A DNA stretch of 64,000 nt from Amycolatopsis nigrescens CSC17Ta-90 (GTDB lineage: Bacteria; Actinomycetota; Actinomycetes; Mycobacteriales; Pseudonocardiaceae): the NCBI RefSeq assembly GCF_000384315.1, contig NZ_ARVW01000001.1, forward strand, positions 1,621,746-1,685,745, in the 5' to 3' direction. A model generated the notes under the pieces. The model did no database searches. It was not told the origin of the DNA and saw only the letters and a list, made by a program, of their open reading frames with translations. Each line of letters begins with the position of its first letter. Position 1 is the stretch's first letter. Of the stretch, positions 1 to 8,105 are shown one piece after another. The position numbers and the translations under genes were made by a program.

Positions 1-884
1 CTGTGCACCTTCGGGTCGCCCCAGTGGTCGCTGCCCGGCGCGCCGAAACCGGAGTGCGTGCCGAGGTAGTCGCCGTACACCCGCACGCCGCCGATCGGGT
101 CGCCCTCGCGGGCGGGCGTCGGCTGGTCGAACCCGCAGATCAGGCCCCGCTCGGCGAACCAGTTGTCGAGCGGGTCGAAGAACGCGCGCCGCGCCAGCCG
201 GGCCCGGTGCTCGTGGTAGTCCCGGCGGACTTGAGCGGACACTGCGGACACCGCCGACTCGCTGCCTTTGAACAGGGCGGGGAGCACGATCTCGTAGCCA
301 TACTCCTCGGCGAAGGTCTCCGCGAAGTCTCGGCCCCAGGTCGGCATCGCGGGCAGCTCGTCCTGGAAGAACCCCGGGATGACGCTGCCGAACCAGTGGC
401 CGACGCCGCGTTCGAGCGCGCCGTGCACCTGGTCCAGCAGCGCCGCGCAGGCCGCCACCCCGAAGTAGTCGAACCCGCTGACCCGGTGCCGAATCGTCCC
501 GTCCGCCCCGCGGTAGAGCGCGAGCCCGGCGAACTCCGGGTTCGCCGAGGTCAGCCTGCCCTGGAAGTTGGCCCCGGAGAAGCCGATCTGGTCGTACATC
601 CACAGCTGGAATCCGAGCTCCCGCGCGTCTGCGCAGGCCCCGTCCAGCAGTCCGATCCACTGTGGACTCAGGAACGGCGGGTCGTCGGCCACCGAGCCGA
701 ACATCGGGCCGGTGGGTGCCAGGCTCATCACCACCGCCTGCCGGACGCCTTGTGCTACCAGCTGTTCCATTTGACGACGCAGTCCTTCGGCGGTCACCTT
801 GGCTCCACTCCACCACCAGATCGGCAGCGGGCTGTACTCGGGGCCGGGGTGGGCGAACCGCCGGAGCAACTCACTTGCACTCAT
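1..884 (-). CDS. GH106-like glycoside hydrolase (probable alpha-L-rhamnosidase), 3' end outside the window
   Basis: About 294 residues of the N-terminus are visible; the gene runs off the left edge. It starts MSASELLRRFAHPGPEYSPL and then shows PIWWWSG, GPMFGSVADDPPFLSPQW and YDQIGFSGANFQG. This is the opening layout of the large GH106 and related glycosidases, which start with a TIM-barrel region. The ATG overlaps the stop of the upstream transporter gene (ATGA), so the two are probably translated together. The rhamnose catabolic genes upstream suggest it releases L-rhamnose from plant polysaccharides or glycosides; that substrate is inferred from context. No signal peptide is obvious, so it may act on imported rhamnosides. 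Another clan-A glycosidase specificity is possible. Confidence 0.72.
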   Translation of the reverse strand, partial: MSASELLRRFAHPGPEYSPLPIWWWSGAKVTAEGLRRQMEQLVAQGVRQAVVMSLAPTGPMFGSVADDPPFLSPQWIGLLDGACADARELGFQLWMYDQIGFSGANFQGRLTSANPEFAGLALYRGADGTIRHRVSGFDYFGVAACAALLDQVHGALERGVGHWFGSVIPGFFQDELPAMPTWGRDFAETFAEEYGYEIVLPALFKGSESAVSAVSAQVRRDYHEHRARLARRAFFDPLDNWFAERGLICGFDQPTPAREGDPIGGVRVYGDYLGTHSGFGAPGSDHWGDPKVH

Positions 885-2155
885 GGGATGGCGCGCTCCG
901 CTTCGATCTGCTCCAGTGACTTGCCGGTAGTGTCGGGCATGAAGAAGTAGCCGACCACCCCGCTGATCAGCAGGCAGCCGGCCAGCAGCGCGGCCACCGG
1001 GCCGATCCCGGCATCGGCCAGCGCGGGCACGAAGAAGCTCCAGATCCCGAGGAACGTCCTGGCCACCCCGAAGGTCAGGCCCTGCGCGGTGCCGCGGAGC
1101 ATGGTCGGGAACAGCTCCTGGCTGAAAATCTTGTACACCGCTTCACCGGCGAAGGCCGTGCCGACACCGAAGAGCAGGATGTTGGCGATGATCACCGGGA
1201 TGTTGAACGGGAACACCAGGTAGGCCAGGAACGCGGCCACCTGCATCACCGCGCCTGCGGCCCACATCCGCTTGCGGGTCAGGTGCCCGCGGTCGACCAG
1301 CCGCATGAACGGGAGCGTCGCCAGGATGCCGATCACGAACCCGGCGCAGGACAGCGCCACGCTGGCAGCCTGGCTGCCCGCGTTGAGCGTCTTGATGATG
1401 TACGGGGTGAAGATGCCGTTGGTACCGGCGGCGATGTTCCAGAACAGGTAGATCGTGCCGGTCCACACCAGCGCCCGCAGGTTCGCGCCGCTGAACAGCG
1501 TGCGCACCTTGTGCGCGACGCCGCCGGCCGAGGCGGACGCCGACTTCCAGCGCGCCGATTCGGCCAGCCCCCGGCGCAGCGCCCAGGTGACTATCGCAAC
1601 CACGAACAGGTGCAGGAACACGATCCGGATACCGAGCAGGTCGAGCGAGGACAGCGCCAGCGCCATCAACAGCACGACCACCGGCCCGAGGTTCCAGGTG
1701 ATCTGGGTGAAGCTCAGCAGTTTGCCGCGCGCCTTCGACGGGGCGAACTCGCCGACCAGCGCCAGCGAGGTTGGCACGTCGGCGCCGACCGCGACCCCGA
1801 CGACGAAGGTGCCGATGAACAACATGGGCGCGTTGAAGGAGAGCGCGATGCACAGGATCCCGGCCGCGTAGACCAGCAGGTCGTACTTGTAGATGCGTTT
1901 GCGGCCGAGCTTGTCCCCCAACCTGCCGCCGATGAGGGCACCCAGCGCGCAGCCGATCGCGTTCGGCCCGATGGCCGCGAGCGCACCCACCGCGCCGCTG
2001 CTGAGGCCGAGGTAGGTCTGGAACAGGGCAAGGCCGGAGCCGAGCGCGACGATGGAGCCGGCGTCGAGATAGGAGGCCATCCCGGCTAGTACCGACCACT
2101 TCCACTGCTGGCGGGTAATGGCGCCGCTGTCGTCGGCAAGCGTGGAGGCTGTCAT
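881..2155 (-). CDS. MFS sugar transporter, probable L-rhamnose or rhamnoside importer
   Basis: A 424-residue protein with 12 predicted hydrophobic segments and sugar-porter hallmarks: GGRLGDKLGRKR after helix 2 (the RxGR[R/K] loop motif) and a C-terminal stretch ending in TTGKSLEQIE, typical of sugar porters. AGGAGAC lies just upstream of the ATG. The gene follows the rhamnose kinase after a 122-bp gap holding two operator-like palindromes, so it may have its own repressor-controlled promoter. Its stop overlaps the start of the glycosidase gene. Uptake of L-rhamnose is inferred from the neighbours; the family also carries many other sugars and aromatic acids. Confidence 0.85.
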   Translation of the reverse strand: MTASTLADDSGAITRQQWKWSVLAGMASYLDAGSIVALGSGLALFQTYLGLSSGAVGALAAIGPNAIGCALGALIGGRLGDKLGRKRIYKYDLLVYAAGILCIALSFNAPMLFIGTFVVGVAVGADVPTSLALVGEFAPSKARGKLLSFTQITWNLGPVVVLLMALALSSLDLLGIRIVFLHLFVVAIVTWALRRGLAESARWKSASASAGGVAHKVRTLFSGANLRALVWTGTIYLFWNIAAGTNGIFTPYIIKTLNAGSQAASVALSCAGFVIGILATLPFMRLVDRGHLTRKRMWAAGAVMQVAAFLAYLVFPFNIPVIIANILLFGVGTAFAGEAVYKIFSQELFPTMLRGTAQGLTFGVARTFLGIWSFFVPALADAGIGPVAALLAGCLLISGVVGYFFMPDTTGKSLEQIEAERAIP

Positions 2156-2191
2156 GAGGTCTCCTAGTCAACGTTGACGTAGGTCACATTT

Positions 2192-2203
2192 TGAAACGTA
2201 TTA
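2192..2203. promoter_or_regulatory. LacI-type operator-like site upstream of the transporter gene
   Basis: TGAAACGTATTA keeps the left half of the perfect palindrome found at 6828-6839 and lies 37 bp before the transporter start. A separate 10-bp palindrome TCAACGTTGA is at 2168-2177. Binding by the neighbouring LacI protein is inferred from motif sharing. Confidence 0.5.
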
Positions 2204-2268
2204 ATCGGTGAGGGTAACGAGCGGTTTTGCGTGACACAAGGCCCTATTGGCACAAAGTTCGCTGAAAA

Positions 2269-2280
2269 TGAATCGTTTTA
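2269..2280. promoter_or_regulatory. LacI-type operator-like site overlapping the rhamnulokinase stop codon
   Basis: TGAATCGTTTTA matches the 6828-6839 palindrome at 10 of 12 positions and covers the kinase stop codon (2278-2280). With the site at 2192 it forms a pair in the kinase-transporter gap, spaced 77 bp start to start, or roughly seven helical turns. Confidence 0.45.
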
Positions 2281-3618
2281 TCTCGGCAGGTAAGTGCGCG
2301 GCTGCTGTGTGTGCCGGAGCAGCTCGCGCATGCCGTGCAGATCGCCGCTGAACGCACCGTGTGCCCTGGCCTGAACCAGCACGTTGCCCAGTGCCGTGGC
2401 CTCCACCGGTCCGGCCAGCACCGGCAGCCCGCAGGCGTCGGCGGTGAGCCGGCAGAGCAGTTCGTTGCGCGCGCCGCCGCCGACCACGTGCACCACCTCC
2501 ACCCGCCGCCCGGAAAGGCGCACCGCGTCCGCGATGGCCCGCTGGTACGCCTGCGCGAGACTGTCCAGCACGCAGCGGGTGAACTCGGCCCGGGTGCCCG
2601 GCACCGGCTGGCCGGTTTCCCGGCAGGCCGCCGCGATCCGGGCCGGCATGTCGCCCGGTGGCAGGAAAACCGGGTCGTTCACGTCGATCACCGCTCTCCT
2701 CGGCAACGTGGCTGCCTCGGCGAGCAGCGCCGCCGGATCGTCGATCCCCCAGGCCCGCTGGCATTCCTGCAACAACCACAACCCGGTCACGTTGCGCAGA
2801 TAGCGGATCGTGCCGTCGACGCCCACCTCGTTGGTGAAGTTGGCCTCGCGGCTTTCTTCGGAGAGCACCGGGGCGTCCAGTTCCAGGCCGACCAGCGACC
2901 AGGTGCCCGAAGAGATGTAGGCGAAGTCGCGGCCCTCCGCCGGCACCCCGGCCACCGCCGAGGCGGTGTCGTGCGACCCCACCGCGTACACCGGGATTCC
3001 CTGGTGCGTCCCGGCGAGGTCGCCGGGTTTTCGCAACGGCGGGAACAGTTCGACGTCCACCCCGGTGCGGCCGGCAACCTCCGCCGACCACCGGCCGGTG
3101 CGCGGGTCGAGCAGCCCCGTGGTGGAGGCGTTGGTCAGTTCGGTGCCCGCCGTGCCGGTGAGCCAGTACGAGATCAGGTCCGGGATCAGCAGCAGCCGGT
3201 CCGCCTGCCCGGCGCGCGCGTCTGCGGCCAGCTGGAACAGCGTGTTGAACGGCAGGAACTGGATGCCGGTTTCGGCGTACAACCGGTCGGCGGGGATCTT
3301 CGCGAGCACTTCGCCGATCACCGGGCCGGTGCGGTCGTCGCGATAGTGCACCGGGTTGCCCAGCAGCGCGCCGCCGGCGTCGAGCAGGCCGTAGTCCACC
3401 GCCCACGAGTCGACGCCGATCGCATCCACCTCGCCCGCCGCATTCAGGCCGTCCAGGACACCTTGGTACAGCGCGAGAATGTCCCAGTACAGGGTGCCCC
3501 GGATCCGCACCGGCCGGTTGGCGAACCGGTGCACCTCGGTGAGTTCGAGTCCACCTGCCAGGTCGCCGACCATCACCCGCCCACTCGACGCACCCAGGTC
3601 TACCGCCGCGAACCTCAT
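2278..3618 (-). CDS. rhaB: L-rhamnulokinase
   Basis: A 446-residue FGGY-type sugar kinase that phosphorylates L-rhamnulose to L-rhamnulose 1-phosphate in the cytoplasm. The N-terminal phosphate loop reads DLGASSGRVMVGD, and DLGASSGR is characteristic of rhamnulokinases within FGGY kinases. IGVDSWAVDYGLLD and the later SSGTWSLVG and VGGGARNELLCRLTAD segments are the other expected kinase and adenosine-binding motifs. Length fits the family. The ATG overlaps the stop of the aldolase/dehydrogenase gene by four bases, so it is the third gene of the rhamnose operon. Confidence 0.93.
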   Translation of the reverse strand: MRFAAVDLGASSGRVMVGDLAGGLELTEVHRFANRPVRIRGTLYWDILALYQGVLDGLNAAGEVDAIGVDSWAVDYGLLDAGGALLGNPVHYRDDRTGPVIGEVLAKIPADRLYAETGIQFLPFNTLFQLAADARAGQADRLLLIPDLISYWLTGTAGTELTNASTTGLLDPRTGRWSAEVAGRTGVDVELFPPLRKPGDLAGTHQGIPVYAVGSHDTASAVAGVPAEGRDFAYISSGTWSLVGLELDAPVLSEESREANFTNEVGVDGTIRYLRNVTGLWLLQECQRAWGIDDPAALLAEAATLPRRAVIDVNDPVFLPPGDMPARIAAACRETGQPVPGTRAEFTRCVLDSLAQAYQRAIADAVRLSGRRVEVVHVVGGGARNELLCRLTADACGLPVLAGPVEATALGNVLVQARAHGAFSGDLHGMRELLRHTQQPRTYLPR

Positions 3619-5633
3619 CGCAGGAACGCAGCCGCCACACCGGCGTCCACCGGCACGTGCAGTCCGGTGGTGTGCGCCAGTTCGCCGCCGGTCAGCACGA
3701 ACACCGCGTTCGCCACGTGCTCCGGCAGCACCTCGCGTTTGAGCAGGGTGCGCTGGGCGTAGAACGCGCCGAGTTCCTCCTCCTGCACCCCGTACACCGC
3801 CGCCCGCTGCGCACCCCAGCCGCCGGCGAAGATGCCGGAGCCACGCACCACGCCGTCCGGGTTCACCCCGTTGACCCGGATGCCGTGCGCGCCGAGTTCG
3901 GCGGCCAGCAGCCGGACCTGGTGCGCCTGGTCCGCCTTCGTCGCGCTGTAGGCCACGTTGTTCGGCCCGGCGAACACGGAGTTCTTGCTGGCGACGTAAA
4001 CCAGGTCCCCGCCGAAGCCCTGCGCCAGCATCACCCGGGCCGCCTCACGCGAGACCAGGAAGGAGCCGCGCGCCATCACGTCGTGCTGAAGGTCCCAGTC
4101 GCGCACCGAGGTTTCCAGCAGCGGCTTGGAAATCGACAGTCCGGCGTTGTTCACCACCAGGTCCACGCCGCCGAAAGCCAGTGACGCGGCACGGAAGGCT
4201 TCCGCTATCTGATCCTCGTCGGTGACGTCCGCGGTCACCGAGATGGCCCTGTCCCGGCCGCCGAGCTCGGTCACCACCTCCCGCGCGGCCTCGGCGTTGA
4301 CATCGGCGACCACCACACAGGCCCCTTCGGCGACGAGCCGCCGCGCGATCGCTCTGCCTATCCCCGAACCGGCGCCGGTGACCAGTGCGACCCTGGTGGC
4401 GAGGGACTTCGGTTTCGGCCGCCGCTGGAGCTTCGCCTCCTCCAACGACCAGTACTCGATGCGGAACTTCTCGCGCTCGTCGATCGGCGCGTACGAGGAC
4501 ACGGATTCCGCGCCGCGCATCACGTTGATCGCGTTGACGTAGAACTCCCCCGCCACCCTTGCGGTCTGCGCGTCGGCGCCGAAGGAGAACATGCCCACCC
4601 CCGGCACCAGCACGATCGCCGGGTCCGCCCCGCGCATCGCCGGGGAGTCCGGCTCGGCGTGCCGCTCGTAGTAGGCGCGGTACTGCTCGCGATAGTCCGC
4701 GTGCAGTTCCTTCAGCCGTTCGACGACCTCGTCCAGCGGCGCGGCCGGCGGCAGGTCCAGCACCAGCGGACGGACCTTGGTGCGCAGGAAGTGGTCCGGG
4801 CAGGAGGTGCCGAGCGCGGCCAGTCGCGGATGCTCGGCGCCGGCCAGGAAGTCGAGCACCACCTCGGTGTCGGTGAAATGTCCGATCTGGCGCCGGTCGG
4901 TGGACGCGAGGCCGCGGATGACCGGGGCGAGCGCGGCGGCCCGCTCCCTGCGCTCGGCCTCGGGCAGCGGCCGGTGCACGACCGGGCCGAACGGTTCCGC
5001 GCGGCCGTGCTCGGCGAGGAACTCCGCCGCGGTGCGGATAATCTCCAGCGAATGCGCCTCGGCCTGGTCCGAAGTCTCCCCCCAGGCGGTGATGCCGTGC
5101 CCGCCGAGGATGCAGCCGATCGCCCGCGGGTGTGCCGCCTTGATCGCGGCGATGTCAAGGCCCAGCTGGAAACCCGGCCGCCGCCACGGCACCCAGACCA
5201 CCCGGTCGCCGAAACACCGCTCGGTCAGCCGCTCGCCGTCCGCCGCAGTGGCCAGCGCGATCCCCGAATCCGGGTGCAGGTGGTCCACGTGCGGCGCGTC
5301 CACGAGGCCGTGCATGGCAGTGTCGATGGACGGCGCCGCGCCACCTTTTCCATGTAAGCAGTAGTCGAACGCGGCGACCATCTCGTCTTCGCGCTCCACG
5401 CCGGGATAGACGTCGACCAGCGCGCGCAGCCGATCCAGCCTCAGCACCGCCAGTCCCTGTTCGGTAAGCGTGCCGAGGTCACCGCCGGAACCCTTGACCC
5501 ACAACAGGTCCACCGGTGCCCCGGTGACCGGGTCGGTCGCGGTGCCCTTCGCGGAGGTGTTCCCGCCGGCGTAGTTGGTGTTCGCCGGATCCGCCCCCAA
5601 CCGGTTGGACCTGGCCAGCAGTTCGGGGATCAC
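3615..5633 (-). CDS. rhaD: Bifunctional rhamnulose-1-phosphate aldolase / short-chain alcohol dehydrogenase
   Basis: A fusion of about 672 residues. The first ~410 residues are a class II aldolase domain (NYAGGNTSAKG near the N-terminus, DHLHPDSG and GGHGITAWGE supplying zinc-site histidines). The last ~250 are a short-chain dehydrogenase with TGAGSGIG for NAD(P) binding, NNAG, and the catalytic YSATK. In this known fusion family rhamnulose 1-phosphate is cleaved to dihydroxyacetone phosphate and L-lactaldehyde, and the dehydrogenase half oxidises the lactaldehyde. The start is chosen at the GTG (5631-5633) that gives a four-base overlap with the isomerase stop; a GTG three codons earlier (5642) is possible. 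Confidence 0.9.
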   Translation of the reverse strand: MIPELLARSNRLGADPANTNYAGGNTSAKGTATDPVTGAPVDLLWVKGSGGDLGTLTEQGLAVLRLDRLRALVDVYPGVEREDEMVAAFDYCLHGKGGAAPSIDTAMHGLVDAPHVDHLHPDSGIALATAADGERLTERCFGDRVVWVPWRRPGFQLGLDIAAIKAAHPRAIGCILGGHGITAWGETSDQAEAHSLEIIRTAAEFLAEHGRAEPFGPVVHRPLPEAERRERAAALAPVIRGLASTDRRQIGHFTDTEVVLDFLAGAEHPRLAALGTSCPDHFLRTKVRPLVLDLPPAAPLDEVVERLKELHADYREQYRAYYERHAEPDSPAMRGADPAIVLVPGVGMFSFGADAQTARVAGEFYVNAINVMRGAESVSSYAPIDEREKFRIEYWSLEEAKLQRRPKPKSLATRVALVTGAGSGIGRAIARRLVAEGACVVVADVNAEAAREVVTELGGRDRAISVTADVTDEDQIAEAFRAASLAFGGVDLVVNNAGLSISKPLLETSVRDWDLQHDVMARGSFLVSREAARVMLAQGFGGDLVYVASKNSVFAGPNNVAYSATKADQAHQVRLLAAELGAHGIRVNGVNPDGVVRGSGIFAGGWGAQRAAVYGVQEEELGAFYAQRTLLKREVLPEHVANAVFVLTGGELAHTTGLHVPVDAGVAAAFLR

Positions 5634-6796
5634 GCGCCCCACCCCGCCTGGCTACCGCCGACCCGCTCGTCCACGATCCGTTCGCCGTAGCCCGAACGCC
5701 GGTAGGCCGCCACCGGATCCGGGTCGATGCCGAGTTCCTCGCGCAGTTCGGCGAGCAGCGGCCGGACGTCGGTGTTGTACGCGTCCATCAGCACGTCGTT
5801 CGCGGCGATCACGTCGCCGGACTTCTGCGCCGCGGCCAGCGCTTCGACGTCCACCAGCAGGGCTTTCGCGGTGGCTTCCTGGACATTGCACACCGAGCGG
5901 ATCTGGCCGGGGATCTTCGCCTCGATGTTGTGGCACTGGTCGAGCATGAACGCGACGCCGGTCTCCGGCTGGTATCCGCCGCCGCGCACCACCTCGTACA
6001 TGATGCGGAACAGCTGGAACGGGTCCGCGGCGCCGACCATCAGGTCGTCGTCGGCGTAGAACCGCGAGTTGAAGTCGAACGCGCCCAGTTTTCCGGCGCG
6101 CAGCAGGAAGGCGACGATGAACTCGATGTTCGTGCCCGGCGCGTGGTGCCCGGTGTCCACGCAGACCTGCGCCCGGTCGCCGAGTTCGACGCAGTGCGCG
6201 TAGGCGGTGCCCCAGTCCGGCACGTCCGTGGTGTAGAAGGCTGGCTCGAACAGCTTGTACTCCAGCAACAGCCGCTGGTGCCCGCCGAGCCGGCGGTAGA
6301 CCGCGGCCAGCGCTTCGGTGAGCCGGTCCTGGCGGTCGCGGATGTCGTCCTGTCCCGGATAGTTGGTGCCGTCGGAGAACCACAGCTTCAGGTCGCGCGA
6401 TCCGGTGGCGTCCATGATGTCCACGCAGTCCAGCAGATGGTCCAGCGCCTTGCGCCGGACGCGGGGGTCCGGATTGGTCACGCTGCCGAGCTTGTAGTCG
6501 TCGTCCTGGAAAACGTTGGCGTTGATGGTGCCCAGCCGGATTCCGGCGGCTTCGGCGTAATCGGCGAGTTTGCCGTAATCGTCTACCTTGTCCCAGGGAA
6601 TGTGCAGCGCGACGCTGGGCGCCACGCCGGTGAAGGCGTGCACCTGCGCCGCGTCGTCGATCTTCTCCTGGACCGTTCGCGGCACGCCTGGCTGTGCGAA
6701 CACCTTGAACCGGGTACCCGAGTTGCCGTACGCCCAGGAAGGGGTTTCGATCCGCTGCGTGCGCAAACGCTGGCTGACCGCCGCTGGAGCGCTCAT
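5630..6796 (-). CDS. rhaI: L-rhamnose isomerase (RhaI type)
   Basis: A 388-residue xylose-isomerase-fold enzyme converting L-rhamnose to L-rhamnulose, the first step of the pathway. Motifs include LWFSDGTNYPGQ, DTGHHAPGTNIE and AFDFNSRFYADDD, which carry metal and substrate ligands in the RhaI family found in actinobacteria and pseudomonads. The ATG at 6796 is chosen because AAGGGGGAGAC sits just upstream and the protein then starts MSAPAAVSQRLRTQRIE; the open frame runs upstream but through the operator region. It is the first gene of the minus-strand operon, divergent from the LacI-family gene. Confidence 0.9.
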   Translation of the reverse strand: MSAPAAVSQRLRTQRIETPSWAYGNSGTRFKVFAQPGVPRTVQEKIDDAAQVHAFTGVAPSVALHIPWDKVDDYGKLADYAEAAGIRLGTINANVFQDDDYKLGSVTNPDPRVRRKALDHLLDCVDIMDATGSRDLKLWFSDGTNYPGQDDIRDRQDRLTEALAAVYRRLGGHQRLLLEYKLFEPAFYTTDVPDWGTAYAHCVELGDRAQVCVDTGHHAPGTNIEFIVAFLLRAGKLGAFDFNSRFYADDDLMVGAADPFQLFRIMYEVVRGGGYQPETGVAFMLDQCHNIEAKIPGQIRSVCNVQEATAKALLVDVEALAAAQKSGDVIAANDVLMDAYNTDVRPLLAELREELGIDPDPVAAYRRSGYGERIVDERVGGSQAGWGA

Positions 6797-6827
6797 ATCC
6801 GTCTCCCCCTTACGAAACCGAGAGGCT

Positions 6828-6839
6828 TGAAACGTTTCA
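6828..6839. promoter_or_regulatory. Perfect 12-bp palindromic operator between the isomerase and repressor genes
   Basis: TGAAACGTTTCA is a perfect palindrome with the central CG typical of LacI/GalR operators. It lies 31 bp upstream of the isomerase start and 42 bp upstream of the repressor start, so it can control both divergent promoters. Three near-copies lie at 2192, 2269 and 7884. Confidence 0.7.
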
Positions 6840-6881
6840 TCCGCATGGTAGGCTGCCTTCGGGCAGGGAGCAAGGGGGCAA

Positions 6882-7886
6882 ATGGTCGGCATCAAGGACG
6901 TGGCAAGGCGGGCCGGCGTCTCCATCGGCACAGTGTCCAATGTGGTCAATCGGCCGCACGTGGTCTCGGCGGCTACCCGCACCAGGGTGCTGTCGGTGAT
7001 CGAGGAGCTCGGCTACGTGCGGGACGAATCCGCCCGGCAGCTCCGCGCGGGCCACAGCCGGATCATGGCGCTGCTCGTACTCGACCTCGGCAACCCCTTC
7101 TTCGTCGACGTGGCGCACGGCGCGGAGGAAGCCGCGCACGGCGAAGGTCTCAACGTGATCACCTGCAACAGCCGCCAGCGGGTCGACACGGAAAGCTCCT
7201 ACCTGTCGATGCTCGCCGAACAGCGCGTCCGCGGCGTGCTGCTCAGCCCGGTCGGCACCACCGGCGAAGCGCTGCAGAGCTTTCGCCGCAGCGGCATCCC
7301 GTACGTTTTCGTCGACCGCAAGGCACCTTCGGCCGAAGCCAGCTCCGTCTCCGTGGACGACGTCGCGGGCGGCGGGCTGGCGATGCGGCACCTGCTGGAG
7401 ACCGGGCACACCAGGATCGCGTTCGTCAACGGCCCCGCGATCCTGACCCAGTGCCGCGAACGCGAGACGGGCGTCCGGTCCGCGCTCGCCGGTTCCGGCG
7501 CCGAGCTGTCGATACTGGAGACGGCGGCGCTGGACGTCCCCTCCGGCCGCGACGCCGGCGCGCGCCTGCTCGGCGTGAGCCCGCGGCCGACCGCCGTGTT
7601 CTGCGCCAACGACCTGCTCGCCCTCGGCGTGCTCCAGGCAATGGTGGGTGCGGGCGTACGAGTGCCCGAGGACATGGCGATCGTCGGCTACGACGACATC
7701 GAGTTCGCCGGCGCCGCGGCGGTCCCGCTCACCTCGGTCCGCCAGCCCGCGAAACGGCTCGGCCGCACCGCGGCGGAACTGCTCATCGCCGAAACCGGCG
7801 GCGACAACGGCGACCCGGTCGAGCACCAGGCCGTCGTGTTCACCCCGGAACTCGTGGTGCGCGATTCCACCCGAATTCGCCGTTGA
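6882..7886 (+). CDS. LacI-family transcriptional repressor of the rhamnose genes
   Basis: A 334-residue LacI/GalR regulator. The N-terminal helix-turn-helix reads IKDVARRAGVSIGTVSNVVN, followed by a hinge and a periplasmic-binding-protein-like effector domain (MALLVLDLGNPFFVDVAHGAEEAA onward; FCANDLLALG and VGYDDIEFAGAAAVPLTSVRQP near the C-terminus). It is divergent from the rhamnose operon with a shared palindromic operator, so it is most simply a repressor relieved by rhamnose or a pathway intermediate. Effector identity is inferred. A further operator-like copy overlaps its stop codon. Confidence 0.88.
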   Translation: MVGIKDVARRAGVSIGTVSNVVNRPHVVSAATRTRVLSVIEELGYVRDESARQLRAGHSRIMALLVLDLGNPFFVDVAHGAEEAAHGEGLNVITCNSRQRVDTESSYLSMLAEQRVRGVLLSPVGTTGEALQSFRRSGIPYVFVDRKAPSAEASSVSVDDVAGGGLAMRHLLETGHTRIAFVNGPAILTQCRERETGVRSALAGSGAELSILETAALDVPSGRDAGARLLGVSPRPTAVFCANDLLALGVLQAMVGAGVRVPEDMAIVGYDDIEFAGAAAVPLTSVRQPAKRLGRTAAELLIAETGGDNGDPVEHQAVVFTPELVVRDSTRIRR

Positions 7887-7895
7887 ATCGTTTCA
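7884..7895. promoter_or_regulatory. Operator-like palindrome overlapping the repressor stop codon
   Basis: TGAATCGTTTCA differs from the perfect operator by one base and begins on the TGA stop of the LacI-family gene. It lies 1,056 bp from the main site, a distance that could allow looping; this is inference. Confidence 0.4.
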
Positions 7896-7943
7896 CGGAT
7901 TTTCCTTCCAGCCGAAATCGCGCCCCCAACGGTCAACTCGCCC

Positions 7944-8023
7944 AGGCTGAACGTGGGACTCGCCGAGGCTGAACGTGGGACTCGCCGACGCGAGCCGGGC
8001 GCACCGGCGAGTTCCACGTTCGG
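7944..8023. repeat. Hairpin repeat element, copy 1, with a tandem 22-bp unit
   Basis: Two tandem 22-bp units (7944-7965 and 7966-7987) share the core GAACGTGGGACTCGCCG. The second unit then pairs with CGGCGAGTTCCACGTTC (8005-8021) around a 17-base loop, with one mismatch over 17 bp. The same stem, with a similar loop, recurs at 60390-60445. More degenerate units continue to about 8060. The element sits between the repressor and the acetyltransferase gene and shows no coding signal. Confidence 0.75.
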
Positions 8024-8105
8024 GCAGTGCGAGTTCTGCGTTCGCGACGCGAGCCGGGCGCTAAATGGATCGCGGGGGAAGGGCGAGTCGGGTACACAGG
8101 CGGGC

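Noticed and set aside
7953..8105. N-terminal extension of the Eis-like protein through the repeat element
   Set aside because: The extension is repeat-derived. The family fold begins right after the GTG at 8106.
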